DNA of 64,000 nucleotides from Muribaculum sp. (GCA_023663505.1 JAMPHH010000005.1:44803-108802); one strand, 5' to 3'. Positions 25,908-35,298 are shown, counted from the stretch's first letter. Program-made: numbers and translations. Notes: generated by a model not told the origin, from the sequence alone.

Positions 25908-26209
25908 CTTTAAAATGAAATGTACTAATTCTGTTTGATGAGGAACGCATTTTCTGATTCAAAAGGTAACATTTTTTGTTGGTAGCACCATGTTAATTAA
26001 TACGAATAATGATATAAATTGGTGTTAGTCAATAAATGGGTTGGTGGTTATCTTTCATGACTTATGCAATTAATTGAACCACTATATTTGCGAATATTTT
26101 AGACTCAATAACCCCAATATATAGATTTACAAATGGCACCAACCCGCTTGTTGACTAACACCTATAAATTTAATTGGCAAAGTGTATAAAATATATAGTG
26201 GGGAATATT
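25908..26209. other. 302-bp gap mostly filled by a MITE
   Basis: No gene is seen. The centre is a 142-bp MITE with flanking duplications (26013-26170). The right end carries the AT-rich region and the GTGGGGAA upstream of the frameshifted gene at 26210. Confidence 0.7.
26021..26162. mobile_element. 142-bp MITE with 26-bp inverted ends and 8-bp target duplication
   Basis: The left end 26021-26046 begins GGTGTTAGTCAATAAATGGG. The right end 26137-26162 is its reverse complement with three mismatches in 26. TATAAATT directly abuts both ends (26013-26020 and 26163-26170), a perfect 8-bp target-site duplication. There is no coding capacity inside, so it must be moved by a transposase in trans. An 8-bp duplication with GG ends is compatible with families such as IS1595 or ISL3; I cannot assign it further. 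Confidence 0.9.
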
Positions 26210-26460
26210 ATGGAGTGTCAATTTTATGATATTGAGAATTTAGATGGTTTTTTTTTGGAACTATGTATCTGTTTACAGAGAATAAAAGGTATATTTTAGA
26301 TTTTGGATATGATATAGAATTTAGAAAATTAAAACTCATGAATTGTAATAATCCTATTCATAATTCGTATGGAGAATATTATACGAGTGAACAATTAGAA
26401 AGTGTAAAAATGTATTATGCAGATATAATTTTTGCAGAAATTCAGAGCTATGTTTGTTAG
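26210..26460 (+). pseudogene. Small gene interrupted at a run of nine T
   Basis: ATG 26210 (GTGGGGAAT upstream) opens a frame that reads MECQFYDIENLDG and then meets T9 at 26248-26256. As sequenced it terminates after about 28 codons. Adding one T would join it to the frame that continues GTMYLFTENKRYILDFGYD and ends SYVC at 26460, giving an 84-residue acidic protein. Either a frameshifted pseudogene, a phase-variable gene that switches by slippage, or a sequencing error. The family is unknown. It lies 40 bp after the MITE. Confidence 0.55.
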
Positions 26461-26499
26461 TAAATTTAGAGTTTTTTGAAAAGTATGGCGAGGTACATA

Positions 26500-26727
26500 A
26501 TGGAAAAAGAGTATATTAAGGAACAGGAGAAAAATAGAGAGAAGGCATTAGAACATATGAGTGAATGGTTGGATTGTTTTCTTAAAGCTGATTCCCAATA
26601 TAAAAATTTATTAGGAACAGATTATGTAAAACTTTTGACAATCAAGACACAAGGAAACAAGGAATTAAATGATAAGCTAAATCAGGTAATAAAAAGTATA
26701 GATATGTTAGCAAGAGTGTTTGGGTAA
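26500..26727 (+). CDS. Unknown 75-residue helical protein
   Basis: ATG 26500 has GGCGAGG six bases upstream; in-frame alternatives are ATG 26485 and TTG 26476. The product begins MEKEYIKEQEKNREKALEHM and is almost wholly helical and charged, with EWLDCFLKADSQYKNLLGTD in the middle, suggesting a small coiled-coil or dimer. It precedes a retropepsin-like fragment by 14 bases. A similar pairing of a small gene with a retropepsin gene occurs at 62057-62870, although these two small proteins are not obviously related. Confidence 0.5.
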   Translation: MEKEYIKEQEKNREKALEHMSEWLDCFLKADSQYKNLLGTDYVKLLTIKTQGNKELNDKLNQVIKSIDMLARVFG

Positions 26728-26741
26728 GTGGTGCCAAAACG

Positions 26742-27080
26742 GTGCCAAGAAATCAAGCAAATAAAAATATGCCATATAAAAACAGCGATTTTATGTCCTT
26801 TTCCACAATAGAAAGCATAGAAAATACCACAAAAAACACTATTCAAATACCGTCAGGAATAGCTACTATGAACAAATATATGGTCAATTTAATATTGAAC
26901 AATGAAGTCAGAATAATGAATGTAATGGTTATGGACTCAGAGATAGGAAATCAAGGAATTGATGTTTTAATTGGTATGGATATTATTTCAAATGGTGATT
27001 TTGCAGTATCTAATTTCGAGGGAAGAACACAATTTTCTTTCAGATTGCCATCTCAAGAACATGTTGAATATCATCGATAA
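26742..27080 (+). pseudogene. N-terminally truncated retropepsin-like aspartic protease
   Basis: The 112-codon frame from GTG 26742 carries the C-terminal half of the clostridial retropepsin-like family: IPSGIATMNKYMVNLILNNE, then VLIGMDIISNGDFAVSNFEG, FSFRLPSQEHVEY. The expected N-terminal D-T-G catalytic segment is missing, and the open frame upstream (to a stop at 26673) has no candidate start or DTG. So it is probably inactive or a stump of a longer gene. An intact relative with DTGCS lies at 62313. A strong bidirectional terminator follows directly. Confidence 0.65.
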
Positions 27081-27090
27081 TGCTGAGATC

Positions 27091-27120
27091 AAAAAAGAGA
27101 GTCGCAAAACTCTCTTTTTT
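27091..27120. terminator. Bidirectional terminator
   Basis: A perfect 12-bp stem AAAAAAGAGAGT / ACTCTCTTTTTT around CGCAAA. The A- and T-runs at either side serve both strands, ending the retropepsin fragment transcript and anything from the right. Confidence 0.85.
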
Positions 27121-27162
27121 GCCCAATAATATACGCAGGAGAAAACCCCTTACCTGACCGTC

Positions 27163-27208
27163 TATTCCCGCGAGCAATGAGCCAAGTCAACATAGTTGAC
27201 TTTGTGTC
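27163..27208. repeat. 46-bp CCCGCGAGC element, copy 1
   Basis: Begins TATTCCCGCGAGCAATGAGC and contains the hairpin AAGTCAAC-ATA-GTTGACTT. 44 of 46 bases match 35299-35344, with the only differences in the hairpin loop. A partial relative begins at 48302. Confidence 0.75.
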
Positions 27209-27226
27209 AGTGCTTGCATGAGCATA

Positions 27227-27245
27227 AAACCAATAAAATTGGTTT
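27227..27245 (-). terminator. Possible terminator of the cellobiose phosphorylase gene
   Basis: AAACCAAT-AAA-ATTGGTTT, an 8-bp perfect stem about 55 bases past the stop on the minus strand, followed by TTTTATG rather than a clean U-run. Confidence 0.4.
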
Positions 27246-27300
27246 GACGAATGCAGCGGGGTTGTTGACTCACAAAGTAAATCCGACAGCCTTGCAGGAA

Positions 27301-29736
27301 TCACCCCATAGTAACCACTACCTCATAGCTTTCCTTGCCCTTCTCGTAAGGAATCACGCAGCCCTCCACAGTCTTGCCGTCCACTGTCATAGAAGCGATA
27401 CCCTTCTCCACATTGTTCGGGTTCTTCACCGTGATATGATAGGTGCCCTCGCGGAACTTACGGGTGATAGTGAAATCACCGAACTCCTTGGGCACGCAGG
27501 GATTCACGGACAATCCCTTGTGGGTGGGGTACACGCCGAGTATATACTGAGAAATATTAACAAATGTCCATGCCGCCGTGCCTGTGAGCCAACTGTTCTT
27601 TGCCTCGCCGTGGAACTTGGCGTCACGCCCCGCGATCATTTGCGCATACACATAAGGCTCCGTGCGATGTATCTCGCTGATCTCCTCCGTGTAGGCGGGA
27701 CAGGTTTTCTGATAAATCTCGAAAGCTCTGTTGCCGCGTCCCAGAACAGTCTCCGCGATGGACACCCAAGGGTTATTATGACAGAAGATTCCCGCGTTCT
27801 CCTTGTATCCGGGGGGATAGGAGGAGACCTCGCCCAGCTCTAAATGATATTCCGTGTAGGCGGGCTGCAGAATCATCACGCCATACTTGGTGTCCAGACG
27901 CTCCTTCACGGAATTGAGCGCCTTCTCAGCCAAGCCCTCCTTCACGCCCACTCCTGCCAATACGCAGAAGCCCTGCGGCTCGATATAAATCTGCCCTTCC
28001 TTGCATTCCTTGGAGCCAACCTTATTGCTGTGGGCGTCATAGGCGCGCACGAACCAGTCGCCGTCCCAACCGTCCTTGAGAATGGCGTCATACATTTCCT
28101 GCACTTCCCCGCGGGCTCTGGCAGCCTCCGATTCGTCGCCCATAAGCTCACAGAGCTGCGCATATTCCTCGCCATATTTGACAAACATGCCTGCGATAAA
28201 TACGGATTCCGCAACAGGTCCTTCACTGGGACCAAAGGTCTGGAAGGATTCGCCGGGCTGCTCGGAGAAGCAATTCAGATTCAGGCAGTCATTCCAGTCA
28301 GCCCTGCCAATCAACGGCAGCTTGTGGGGCCCCTTATGATTTACCGTATAGTTAAAGGAGCGTTTTAAATGATCCATCAGCGAAGTTGCGACACTCATGT
28401 CATTATCAAAGGGAACCATCTGCGTGAGAATCGAGGTGTCGCCTGTCTCTCGCACATAAGCGCTTGTACCCGCAATCAGCCACAGGGGATCATCATTGAA
28501 CCCGCTTCCGATATCGGAGTTGCCCTTCTTGGTGAGAGGCTGATACTGATGATAAGCGCTGCCGTCCTGAAACTGGGTGGAAGCGATGTCAATAATACGT
28601 TCTCTCGCCCTGTCGGGAATCAAATGCACAAAGCCCAAGAGATCCTGACAGGAATCGCGGAAGCCCATGCCCCGTCCGATACCTGATTCATAGTAGGAGG
28701 CGGAGCGGGACATATTGAAGGTCACCATGCACTGATACTGGTTCCAGATATTCACCATACGGTTTACCTTGTCGTTGCCCGATTCCACGGTATATTTGGC
28801 GAGCAATGACTTCCAATAGCTCTGTAATTCCGTAAATGCCTTGTCCACGCCCTCCTCGGTGTTATACTTGGAAAGCATTGCCAACGCGGGCTTTTTGTTG
28901 ATCACGCTAGGAGATTCCCATTTCTCCTCCTGCGGGTTCTCTATATAACCAAGCACAAATACAAAGGTCTTGCTCTCTCCGGCCGCCAGTGTCACGTTCA
29001 ACTGGTGGGAAGCGATGGGAGACCAACCGCTTGCTATGGAGTTGGTGCAGGCGCCCTTTTCCACGACCTCGGGTTTGTCTGCGCCCCTGTATGCCCCGAG
29101 GAAAGCGTCTCTGCTAGTGTCAAAGCCCGCGACCTCGGCATTGACGGAGTAGACCGCATAATGATTGCGGCGCTCACGATACTCTGTTTTGTGGTAAATG
29201 GTGGAGCCGACCACCTCAACCTCGCCTGTGCTGAGATTCCTCTGGAAATTCTTCATGTCATCGTCCGCGTTCCACAGACACCACTCTACATAGGAAAATA
29301 CGGAGACAGTCTTCGCCGCGTCGGAATCGTTGGTCAGGGTCAGCTTGCTGATCTCGCAGTTGTCATTTGCGGGAACAAAGGTTAAGAGCTTCGCGCTCAG
29401 TTTATTTTTGGAGGACAGAAAACGGCTGTAGCCGATACCGTGGCGGCATTCATAGGAATCAAGCTCTGTCTTGACGGGCTGCCAGCCGGGGTTCCAGACT
29501 GTGTCCCCGTCCTTGATGTAAAAATACTTCCCGTTCACGTCTCCCGGCACATCATTGTAGCGGTAGCGGGTCAGCCGGAGAAGCTTGGCGTCCTTGTAAA
29601 AGGTATAGCCGCCGCAGGTGTTGGACAGCAGGGTAAAAAATTCCCCTGAGCCGAGATAATTGATCCAAGGCAGGGGTGTTTTGGGGGTTGTGATGACGTA
29701 TTCCTGATTTGCATCATCAAAGTAGCCAAATTTCAT
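27301..29736 (-). CDS. Cellobiose phosphorylase (GH94)
   Basis: An 811-residue cytosolic enzyme that splits cellobiose with phosphate into glucose-1-phosphate and glucose. ATG 29736 is chosen because GGAGG lies eight bases upstream and the protein then begins [20 protein letters not shown], the classic start of clostridial CbpA. It has [39 protein letters not shown], and [14 protein letters not shown] with the catalytic Asp near residue 480. It closely follows the C. thermocellum-type sequence as I recall it. It is divergent from a LacI regulator with an operator between, and functionally matched to the ABC importer at 31173-34530. Confidence 0.93.
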   Translation of the reverse strand: MKFGYFDDANQEYVITTPKTPLPWINYLGSGEFFTLLSNTCGGYTFYKDAKLLRLTRYRYNDVPGDVNGKYFYIKDGDTVWNPGWQPVKTELDSYECRHGIGYSRFLSSKNKLSAKLLTFVPANDNCEISKLTLTNDSDAAKTVSVFSYVEWCLWNADDDMKNFQRNLSTGEVEVVGSTIYHKTEYRERRNHYAVYSVNAEVAGFDTSRDAFLGAYRGADKPEVVEKGACTNSIASGWSPIASHQLNVTLAAGESKTFVFVLGYIENPQEEKWESPSVINKKPALAMLSKYNTEEGVDKAFTELQSYWKSLLAKYTVESGNDKVNRMVNIWNQYQCMVTFNMSRSASYYESGIGRGMGFRDSCQDLLGFVHLIPDRARERIIDIASTQFQDGSAYHQYQPLTKKGNSDIGSGFNDDPLWLIAGTSAYVRETGDTSILTQMVPFDNDMSVATSLMDHLKRSFNYTVNHKGPHKLPLIGRADWNDCLNLNCFSEQPGESFQTFGPSEGPVAESVFIAGMFVKYGEEYAQLCELMGDESEAARARGEVQEMYDAILKDGWDGDWFVRAYDAHSNKVGSKECKEGQIYIEPQGFCVLAGVGVKEGLAEKALNSVKERLDTKYGVMILQPAYTEYHLELGEVSSYPPGYKENAGIFCHNNPWVSIAETVLGRGNRAFEIYQKTCPAYTEEISEIHRTEPYVYAQMIAGRDAKFHGEAKNSWLTGTAAWTFVNISQYILGVYPTHKGLSVNPCVPKEFGDFTITRKFREGTYHITVKNPNNVEKGIASMTVDGKTVEGCVIPYEKGKESYEVVVTMG

Positions 29737-29780
29737 AGTGTAATCCTCCATTTTTAAATTTTTGTTTATCACGAGATAAG

Positions 29781-29838
29781 TTAAACGTTTAAGTAAAAAG
29801 TTTGTCTTGATTATACAGAAGGAATTGGAAAAAAGCAA
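29781..29838 (-). promoter_or_regulatory. Promoter and LacI-type operator of the cellobiose phosphorylase gene
   Basis: On the minus strand TTGCTT (29838-29833), a 17-base spacer and TATAAT (29815-29810) form the promoter. The perfect 12-bp palindrome TTAAACGTTTAA (29781-29792), with the central CG typical of LacI-family sites, lies just downstream, where a bound repressor would block transcription. A related half-site AAAACGATT is at 29978-29986 before the regulator gene, suggesting autoregulation. Confidence 0.65.
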
Positions 29839-30041
29839 CAAAAATATTAATGATATCAGACATTAAGGGATTTTGACCAAAAATTACCGTCCCAAAATAG
29901 GGAATATTGCTAAAGAATATATTTTTTTTAAAAAGAGATTGCAAAATCAGGAAAAATGGTTTATAGTTAATTGTACGAAAACGATTAAGTTAAGGCGGTT
30001 TCAGCCCGACGCATATCTCAAACAGACGGGGAGTTGATTAT

Positions 30042-31055
30042 ATGGCATCATTGAAGGATATCTCTAAGGTCTGTGGAGTGTCGGTGGCGACTGTCAGTAA
30101 GGCTCTAAATGACCAAAGCGATATTAGCGAGGACACGAAACAGCATATCAAGAGGGTTGCGAGGGAGCTGGGCTACTTTCCCAATCTCGCGGCGAGGGCT
30201 TTAAAGACCAACAAGACCTACGGGATTGGCGTGTTGTTTGCGGACGAGGCGAGGAGTGGTCTGACGCATGACTATTTTGCCAGAGTCTTGGACAGCTTCA
30301 AGCGCATGGCGGAGAAGTGTGGCTACGATATCACATTTATCAATAGTAGCAAGAACAGAGCGGGCAGCATGTCCTATCTGGAGCACAGCAAGTACAGAGG
30401 CTTTGACGGCGTGGCTATCGCCTGTATTGATTTTAGCGATGCGGAGGTTGTGGAGCTTTTGCAGAGCGAGCTTCCGGTGGTGACGATAGACTATGTGTTT
30501 AACAATCGTATTTCGGTGTGCTCGGACAATGTGAGCGGCATGAAGGATTTGACAGAGTACATATGCCGCAAGGGGCATCAAAGAATCGCGTATATCCACG
30601 GAGCGGGCTCCGCGGTGACCACAGGACGGCTCTCAAGCTTTTACAGGACAACGGAGCAGTTCGGAATAGAGATTCCGGATACCTATGTCAGGGAGGCTCC
30701 TTACAGAAACGCAGACAGGACCTACAAGATCACAAATGAGCTTTTGGATCTGCCGACCCCGCCGACCTGCATTATCTATCCTGATGATTTCGCCGCGTTT
30801 GGCGGCGTCAACGCAATACGGGAGAGAGGGCTTCGGATTCCCGAGGATATATCGATCGCGGGCTATGACGGTATTTTGGCGGCAAGGTATTTGGAGCCCC
30901 GACTGACCACGGTGCAGCAGGACGCGGAGCAGATTGGCTGTGTGGCGGCGAGGGAGCTGATTAGTCTGATAGAGAGACCCAAGTCCACTATCATAGAGCA
31001 GATTTCCGTCAAGGGAAGCTTGGTGGAGGGTGAGTCTGTCAGCACATTGACCTGA
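30042..31055 (+). CDS. LacI family transcriptional regulator
   Basis: A 337-residue repressor. The N-terminal helix-turn-helix SLKDISKVCGVSVATVSKAL and hinge KRVARELGYFPNLAARALKT lie within residues 3-60. The periplasmic-binding-like sugar domain follows, with IPEDISIAGYDGILAARYLE and PRLTTVQQDAEQIG. It is divergent from the cellobiose phosphorylase and upstream of the sugar ABC operon. Its likely sites are TTAAACGTTTAA at 29781 and AAAACGATT at 29978. The inducer is probably cellobiose or a cello-oligosaccharide, inferred from the neighbours. Confidence 0.92.
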   Translation: MASLKDISKVCGVSVATVSKALNDQSDISEDTKQHIKRVARELGYFPNLAARALKTNKTYGIGVLFADEARSGLTHDYFARVLDSFKRMAEKCGYDITFINSSKNRAGSMSYLEHSKYRGFDGVAIACIDFSDAEVVELLQSELPVVTIDYVFNNRISVCSDNVSGMKDLTEYICRKGHQRIAYIHGAGSAVTTGRLSSFYRTTEQFGIEIPDTYVREAPYRNADRTYKITNELLDLPTPPTCIIYPDDFAAFGGVNAIRERGLRIPEDISIAGYDGILAARYLEPRLTTVQQDAEQIGCVAARELISLIERPKSTIIEQISVKGSLVEGESVSTLT

Positions 31056-31172
31056 TAAAACAGGCATTCATATCACTGCATAAAATGCGCAGGGATATTG
31101 TGATATTTGCCAAACGGCGGATATCAATAGATGCAATAAACAATTCACATTTTAAAATGGGAGGAATTCAAA

Positions 31173-32636
31173 ATGAAGAAAAAAGTACTTAGTGCTTTGC
31201 TCTCCGCTACATTGGTTGTCAGCATGCTGGCAGGCTGTGGCGGAAATGAAACACCTACACAGAGCTCTACACCCGAGTCTCAGAGCTCGGCGCCTACCGA
31301 GCAGGCTAGCGCACCCGCTGTTGAGAACAACGAGGCAGGGGGGGTAACAGTGGCGCCCGCTACGGACGGTTGGGACGCTTCCAAGAAGATTTATGCTTAT
31401 GCATGGGACGATGATTTCGGCAAGAAGCTGAAGGTTGTTCTGGACAAGTATCCTCAGTTCAATGATTATGTAGAGGTTGTCAATCTTGGTGTGAGCGGTA
31501 CGGACGGCACGTATCAGGACGCTGTTGACACTGCTTTCACAAGCGGCGACAAGTATCCCTCTTTGATCCCTGCGGATAATGACGTTGCTCTCTATTGGGC
31601 AGAGGAAGATGACAAGACTCTTGATCTTGGCTCTATCGGACTTACCTCCGACCTGATGGGCGACGCTTATCAGTTCTCTATTGACTATGGTACCTGCAAC
31701 GGCAAGCTCAAGGCTGTTACATGGCAGGGAACTCCCGGCTCCTTCACTTACAGACGCGACATTGCTCAGGAAGTGTTCGGCGTGTCCGAGCCCGCAGATG
31801 TTCAGGCTTTGGTAAAGGATTGGGATACCTTCTTTGACACCGCTGCAAAGCTGAAGGAGAAGGGCTACTACATTGTATCCGGTCCCGATGATATCAAATA
31901 TCCCGTATATGACGGTCAGACCTCTCCTTGGGTTACCGTTAAGGACGGCGCAGAGTATCTGACTCTTGATGACAGTGTAAACAAGTATCTGGAGTATTCC
32001 AAGAAGCTCTACGACGAGGGCTACACCAATAATACAACCGCATGGGGCGGCGAGTGGTACGCTAACATGCAGGGTACCGGTAAGGTATTCGGTTACTTCG
32101 GCACCACATGGTTCATGTCCCAGATTCATGGTCAGTCTCATGAGGGAGACACTCCTTCCTTCGGTCAGTGGGGCGCTGTTACAGGACCTTGCGCATATCA
32201 CTGGGGCGGCACCTATGTAATGGTTGGTAAGGATACACCGAACCCTGAGCTCTGTGCATTCCTGCTCTATGAGCTGACCTGTAACGCAGAGACCATGTAT
32301 GACATCACCGTGAACACAGGCGACTTTGTAAACAACAAGGCTGCAAACGAGAAGCTGATTGCAGACGGCGACAGCGTGTCTCTTTACATGACAGATAATA
32401 AGGGTAACACTGATACCATCACGGATTTCCTTGGCGGACAGAATCCTATTCAGGCATGGGCTGAGGCAGCTCCCAGCATCAGCTTGAAAAACCTGACCTA
32501 TCAGGACGCAACGATCAAGAATGTCGTTGATGATGCTGCCAAGTCACTTTGGAACGGCACCTATAAGACGGTTGACGAGGCAATTGATTTTGTTAAGACA
32601 GAGGTAGCTGCAAAGACCGGTCTTATCGTAGAGTAA
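31173..32636 (+). CDS. Carbohydrate ABC transporter substrate-binding lipoprotein
   Basis: A 487-residue extracellular solute-binding protein of family 1. ATG 31173 has GGGAGGAAT upstream. Signal peptide with lipobox SMLAGC, then a Ser/Thr/Gln-rich linker to about residue 55. The binding domain includes KLKAVTWQGTPGSFTYRRDI and AYHWGGTYVMVGKDTP, rich in aromatics suited to oligosaccharides. It stands between the LacI regulator and two CUT1 permeases, so a beta-glucoside ligand such as cello-oligosaccharide is likely but inferred. A hairpin after the stop probably boosts its mRNA over the permeases. Confidence 0.9.
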   Translation: MKKKVLSALLSATLVVSMLAGCGGNETPTQSSTPESQSSAPTEQASAPAVENNEAGGVTVAPATDGWDASKKIYAYAWDDDFGKKLKVVLDKYPQFNDYVEVVNLGVSGTDGTYQDAVDTAFTSGDKYPSLIPADNDVALYWAEEDDKTLDLGSIGLTSDLMGDAYQFSIDYGTCNGKLKAVTWQGTPGSFTYRRDIAQEVFGVSEPADVQALVKDWDTFFDTAAKLKEKGYYIVSGPDDIKYPVYDGQTSPWVTVKDGAEYLTLDDSVNKYLEYSKKLYDEGYTNNTTAWGGEWYANMQGTGKVFGYFGTTWFMSQIHGQSHEGDTPSFGQWGAVTGPCAYHWGGTYVMVGKDTPNPELCAFLLYELTCNAETMYDITVNTGDFVNNKAANEKLIADGDSVSLYMTDNKGNTDTITDFLGGQNPIQAWAEAAPSISLKNLTYQDATIKNVVDDAAKSLWNGTYKTVDEAIDFVKTEVAAKTGLIVE

Positions 32637-32653
32637 TATAAGTAATAATTCAC

Positions 32654-32686
32654 GCGCATCAGTTGGCCGATTGCCGGCTGATGCGC
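32654..32686 (+). terminator. Hairpin after the sugar-binding protein gene
   Basis: GCGCATCAG pairs perfectly with CTGATGCGC around an inner GGC/GCC stem, followed by ATTTTAC. Probably a leaky terminator or mRNA stabiliser within the operon, parallel to the one at 4012. Confidence 0.6.
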
Positions 32687-32721
32687 ATTTTACAAATAAG
32701 TAGAATGTCGGGGGTGTTGAA

Positions 32722-33660
32722 GTGAAGAAAAAGACGATAGAATATGGCCGATACGGTATTATTTTTCTGATTCCTTTTTTCCTAGTCTTTGCGGTTTTCC
32801 AATTGTATCCCTTACTGTATACCATAGCGGACTCCTTTGTATATTCGGCGAAAAACGGCCGTCAGGTAGTGGAGACCGTGGGTTTGGGAAATTATACTAA
32901 TTACATATTTGGTTCGGCGGGCAATGGTGAGATATGGCAGGCTTTGATAATCACGATTGTGATGTGGCTGTTGAACTTTATACCTCAGATTCTTTTGTCT
33001 CTGCTCCTTGCCGCATGGTTCACGGACGGACAGAGAAAGTTGAAGGCTTCCGGCGCATACAAAGCTATTTTGTATCTGCCGAATGTCATTACTGCGGCAA
33101 CCATAGCGGTATTGTACTTTAATATGTTTGATACCCATGGTCCGATTACTTCGTTCTTATTGAAAATGAATATAATTAAGTCAGACGGTTTATTATACAG
33201 TGGTTGGTTCTCCTTGGGATTGATTGCGTTTATCCAGTTCTGGATGTGGTACGGCAATACCATGGTGGTGTTGACGGCGGGCATCTTGGGTATTAATCCC
33301 TCCCTCTATGAAGCGGCATGTGTGGACGGCGCAACCTCCAGACAGCAGTTCTTCAAGATCACGCTGCCCTTGTTGAAGCCTATTTTGCAATACACACTGG
33401 TGACCTCCGCAATCGGCGGCTTACAGCTTTACGATATCCCGCAGTTGTTGAATGAGGGCAATCCCTTGGTAAGGGTTGGAGACAATTCTGTCTACTCCAC
33501 CAGAACCGTGGTTATGCTGATCAAGCAGTATGTTGCTAACGGCGCCTCCCAGAACTTCGGACGCGCGGCAGCATATTCCGTGGTATTGTTTGTGGTGACA
33601 TTGGCAATCAGCATGATTTTCTATGTTGCGACTTCTGAGAAAAAGAGTAAAGGGAGGTAG
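32722..33660 (+). CDS. Sugar ABC transporter permease (MalF-like)
   Basis: A 312-residue CUT1 permease with six membrane segments. Starts at GTG 32722 with GGGGTG upstream. The N-terminal helix IIFLIPFFLVFAVFQLYPLL and the cytoplasmic EAA loop EAACVDGATSRQQFFKITLP are diagnostic. Pairs with the next permease. No ATPase gene is in this operon, which is usual for Firmicutes CUT1 systems that borrow a shared MsmK-type ATPase. Confidence 0.92.
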   Translation: MKKKTIEYGRYGIIFLIPFFLVFAVFQLYPLLYTIADSFVYSAKNGRQVVETVGLGNYTNYIFGSAGNGEIWQALIITIVMWLLNFIPQILLSLLLAAWFTDGQRKLKASGAYKAILYLPNVITAATIAVLYFNMFDTHGPITSFLLKMNIIKSDGLLYSGWFSLGLIAFIQFWMWYGNTMVVLTAGILGINPSLYEAACVDGATSRQQFFKITLPLLKPILQYTLVTSAIGGLQLYDIPQLLNEGNPLVRVGDNSVYSTRTVVMLIKQYVANGASQNFGRAAAYSVVLFVVTLAISMIFYVATSEKKSKGR

Positions 33661-33669
33661 GCAGAGATT

Positions 33670-34530
33670 ATGACTAAGGAAAATATTAAGGGAGTGAAAA
33701 TTTTTCGTACCATTATCTGTGTGCTGCTTTGTTTTCTCTCCTTGTTCCCATTTTGGATTTTGTTTGTGAATTCCACGCTGCCCTCCAACCAGATTGTCAC
33801 CGGTATGAAGGTGATTCCCGGTTCAATACAGCAGCTTATTACCAACTATAAGGGCTTGATGGCAGGCTCGGAAAAGACCAGTGGAGTCTCTCTGATGCAG
33901 GCGATGGGCAATTCCCTGATCATCACGATTCCCACGGTGATTCTGCAGGTTTATTGCAGCTCTCTCACGGCGTATGCGGTTACCGTGTATCGTTTCAAGG
34001 GCAGAGATTTTGTGTGGGGCTTCATCTATGCGATCATGATGATTCCGACGCAGGTTTCTATCGTTGGATTTATCAAGGTTTGTAACCTGACACATTTGTA
34101 TGGCACGTTTTTCCCGCTGATTCTTCCCGCGATTGCGGCGCCTACGACGGTTTACTTTATGAAGCAGTACATGGAGGGGGCGCTATCCGTCAGTCTGGTG
34201 GAAGCGGCGCGTATTGACGGCGCAGGGGAGTTTAAGACCTTTAACAAGATTGTGCTTCCGCTGCTGACCCCCGCGATGGCGACACAGGCAATCTTTGCGT
34301 TTGTTGCGTCATGGAACAATCTGTATACACCTTCGTTGATCTTGGCGACCGAGAGACAGAAGGCAACCATGCCTATGTTTGTGGAAGCTTTGAAGGCAAA
34401 TGATAAGACCAGAGATTACGGGCAGATCTATACGGGACTGTTCATTACCGTGATCCCGATCATCATCATGTACATATTCCTTGCAAGATACATTATCGGC
34501 GGAGTCGCGCTGGGCGGTGTAAAGGAATAA
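33670..34530 (+). CDS. Sugar ABC transporter permease (MalG-like)
   Basis: A 286-residue CUT1 permease that completes the membrane channel. Begins ten bases after the partner gene. It has an N-terminal helix CVLLCFLSLFPFWILFVNST, the EAA loop EAARIDGAGEFKTFNKIVLP and the MalG-type end IGGVALGGVKE. Followed by a palindromic repeat and a YesL-family gene. Confidence 0.92.
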   Translation: MTKENIKGVKIFRTIICVLLCFLSLFPFWILFVNSTLPSNQIVTGMKVIPGSIQQLITNYKGLMAGSEKTSGVSLMQAMGNSLIITIPTVILQVYCSSLTAYAVTVYRFKGRDFVWGFIYAIMMIPTQVSIVGFIKVCNLTHLYGTFFPLILPAIAAPTTVYFMKQYMEGALSVSLVEAARIDGAGEFKTFNKIVLPLLTPAMATQAIFAFVASWNNLYTPSLILATERQKATMPMFVEALKANDKTRDYGQIYTGLFITVIPIIIMYIFLARYIIGGVALGGVKE

Positions 34531-34563
34531 CAGTGACGGTTCAGTGAAGAACCGAAATCTGAG

Positions 34564-34590
34564 AACAGTTTGGCAGAGGGCTGAACTGTA
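34564..34590. repeat. AACAGTT/AACTGTT hairpin repeat, copy 2
   Basis: AACAGTTTGGC and GCTGAACTGT arms around AGAG, in the short gap after the MalG-like gene. A second degenerate hairpin (GGTTCAGTGAAGAACC) precedes it at about 34537-34552. Confidence 0.6.
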
Positions 34591-34611
34591 ATAAATAACA
34601 GGATATCAGCA

Positions 34612-35289
34612 ATGGAAGAAAAATCAGAATCAAGACTGCAGCGGGGCTTGGAGAGCTTCGGGAATATCTTTTTGGTGAATATATTATTTATTCTGTTCAG
34701 TATTCCCGTTGTGACTGTCGGAGCCTCGCTGACAGCAATGTATACCGTGATGCTTCGCATTGTCCGCAAGGAGGACGGGGCTATCGCGAAGGGCTTTGTG
34801 AAAGCGTTTCGGGAGAATTTCAAGAAGGCGACCGTCATATGGCTGATGGTGATAGTGGCTTGTGTCGTGATTTATGGCGAGTTGGTCTATGTGACTAATT
34901 TTACAGGAGCTATCGCGCAGTTTTACAGTATCTTGGCGATGGCAGAGGTAGTGCTGTTGGCTGTCACATTACCGTTTCTGTTCCCGTTGGTCGCGCGGTA
35001 TGACAATACCGTATGGAACACGATCAAAAATGCCTTTTTGTTGGCAGTCAGCAATCTTGGGGCATGGCTGAAGACAGCGCTTGCGTGGTTTGCGCCGATT
35101 GCGCTTTCCATGTATTATCCGGTTCTTTTTTTCAGCACATGGTATTTGTGGATCATCATTGGGTTTGGGCTGATAGGGTTTGGCACCTCCCACACGATCA
35201 ACCGTGTGTTTAAACGGACGATGGAACAGCAGGAGAAAGAGAAGGAAAAAGAGAAAGAAAAAGAGAAAGAAAAAGAGAAAAAGGCGTAG
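34612..35289 (+). CDS. YesL family (DUF624) membrane protein
   Basis: A 225-residue membrane protein with about five hydrophobic segments. The opening LESFGNIFLVNILFILFSIP and VVTVGASLTAMYTVMLRIVR are typical of DUF624/YesL proteins, which almost always sit beside CUT1 sugar transporters and may assist their assembly or regulation. The C-terminus is a pure Lys/Glu tail of about 25 residues encoded by repeated AAAGAG units, so its length could vary by slippage. Last gene of the cello-oligosaccharide uptake operon. Confidence 0.88.
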   Translation: MEEKSESRLQRGLESFGNIFLVNILFILFSIPVVTVGASLTAMYTVMLRIVRKEDGAIAKGFVKAFRENFKKATVIWLMVIVACVVIYGELVYVTNFTGAIAQFYSILAMAEVVLLAVTLPFLFPLVARYDNTVWNTIKNAFLLAVSNLGAWLKTALAWFAPIALSMYYPVLFFSTWYLWIIIGFGLIGFGTSHTINRVFKRTMEQQEKEKEKEKEKEKEKEKKA

Positions 35290-35298
35290 GAAAGTATT

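Noticed and set aside
35215..35289. Lys/Glu repeat tail of the YesL protein as a frameshift artefact
   Set aside because: The frame stays in register and ends at a normal stop; low-complexity KE tails occur in this family.
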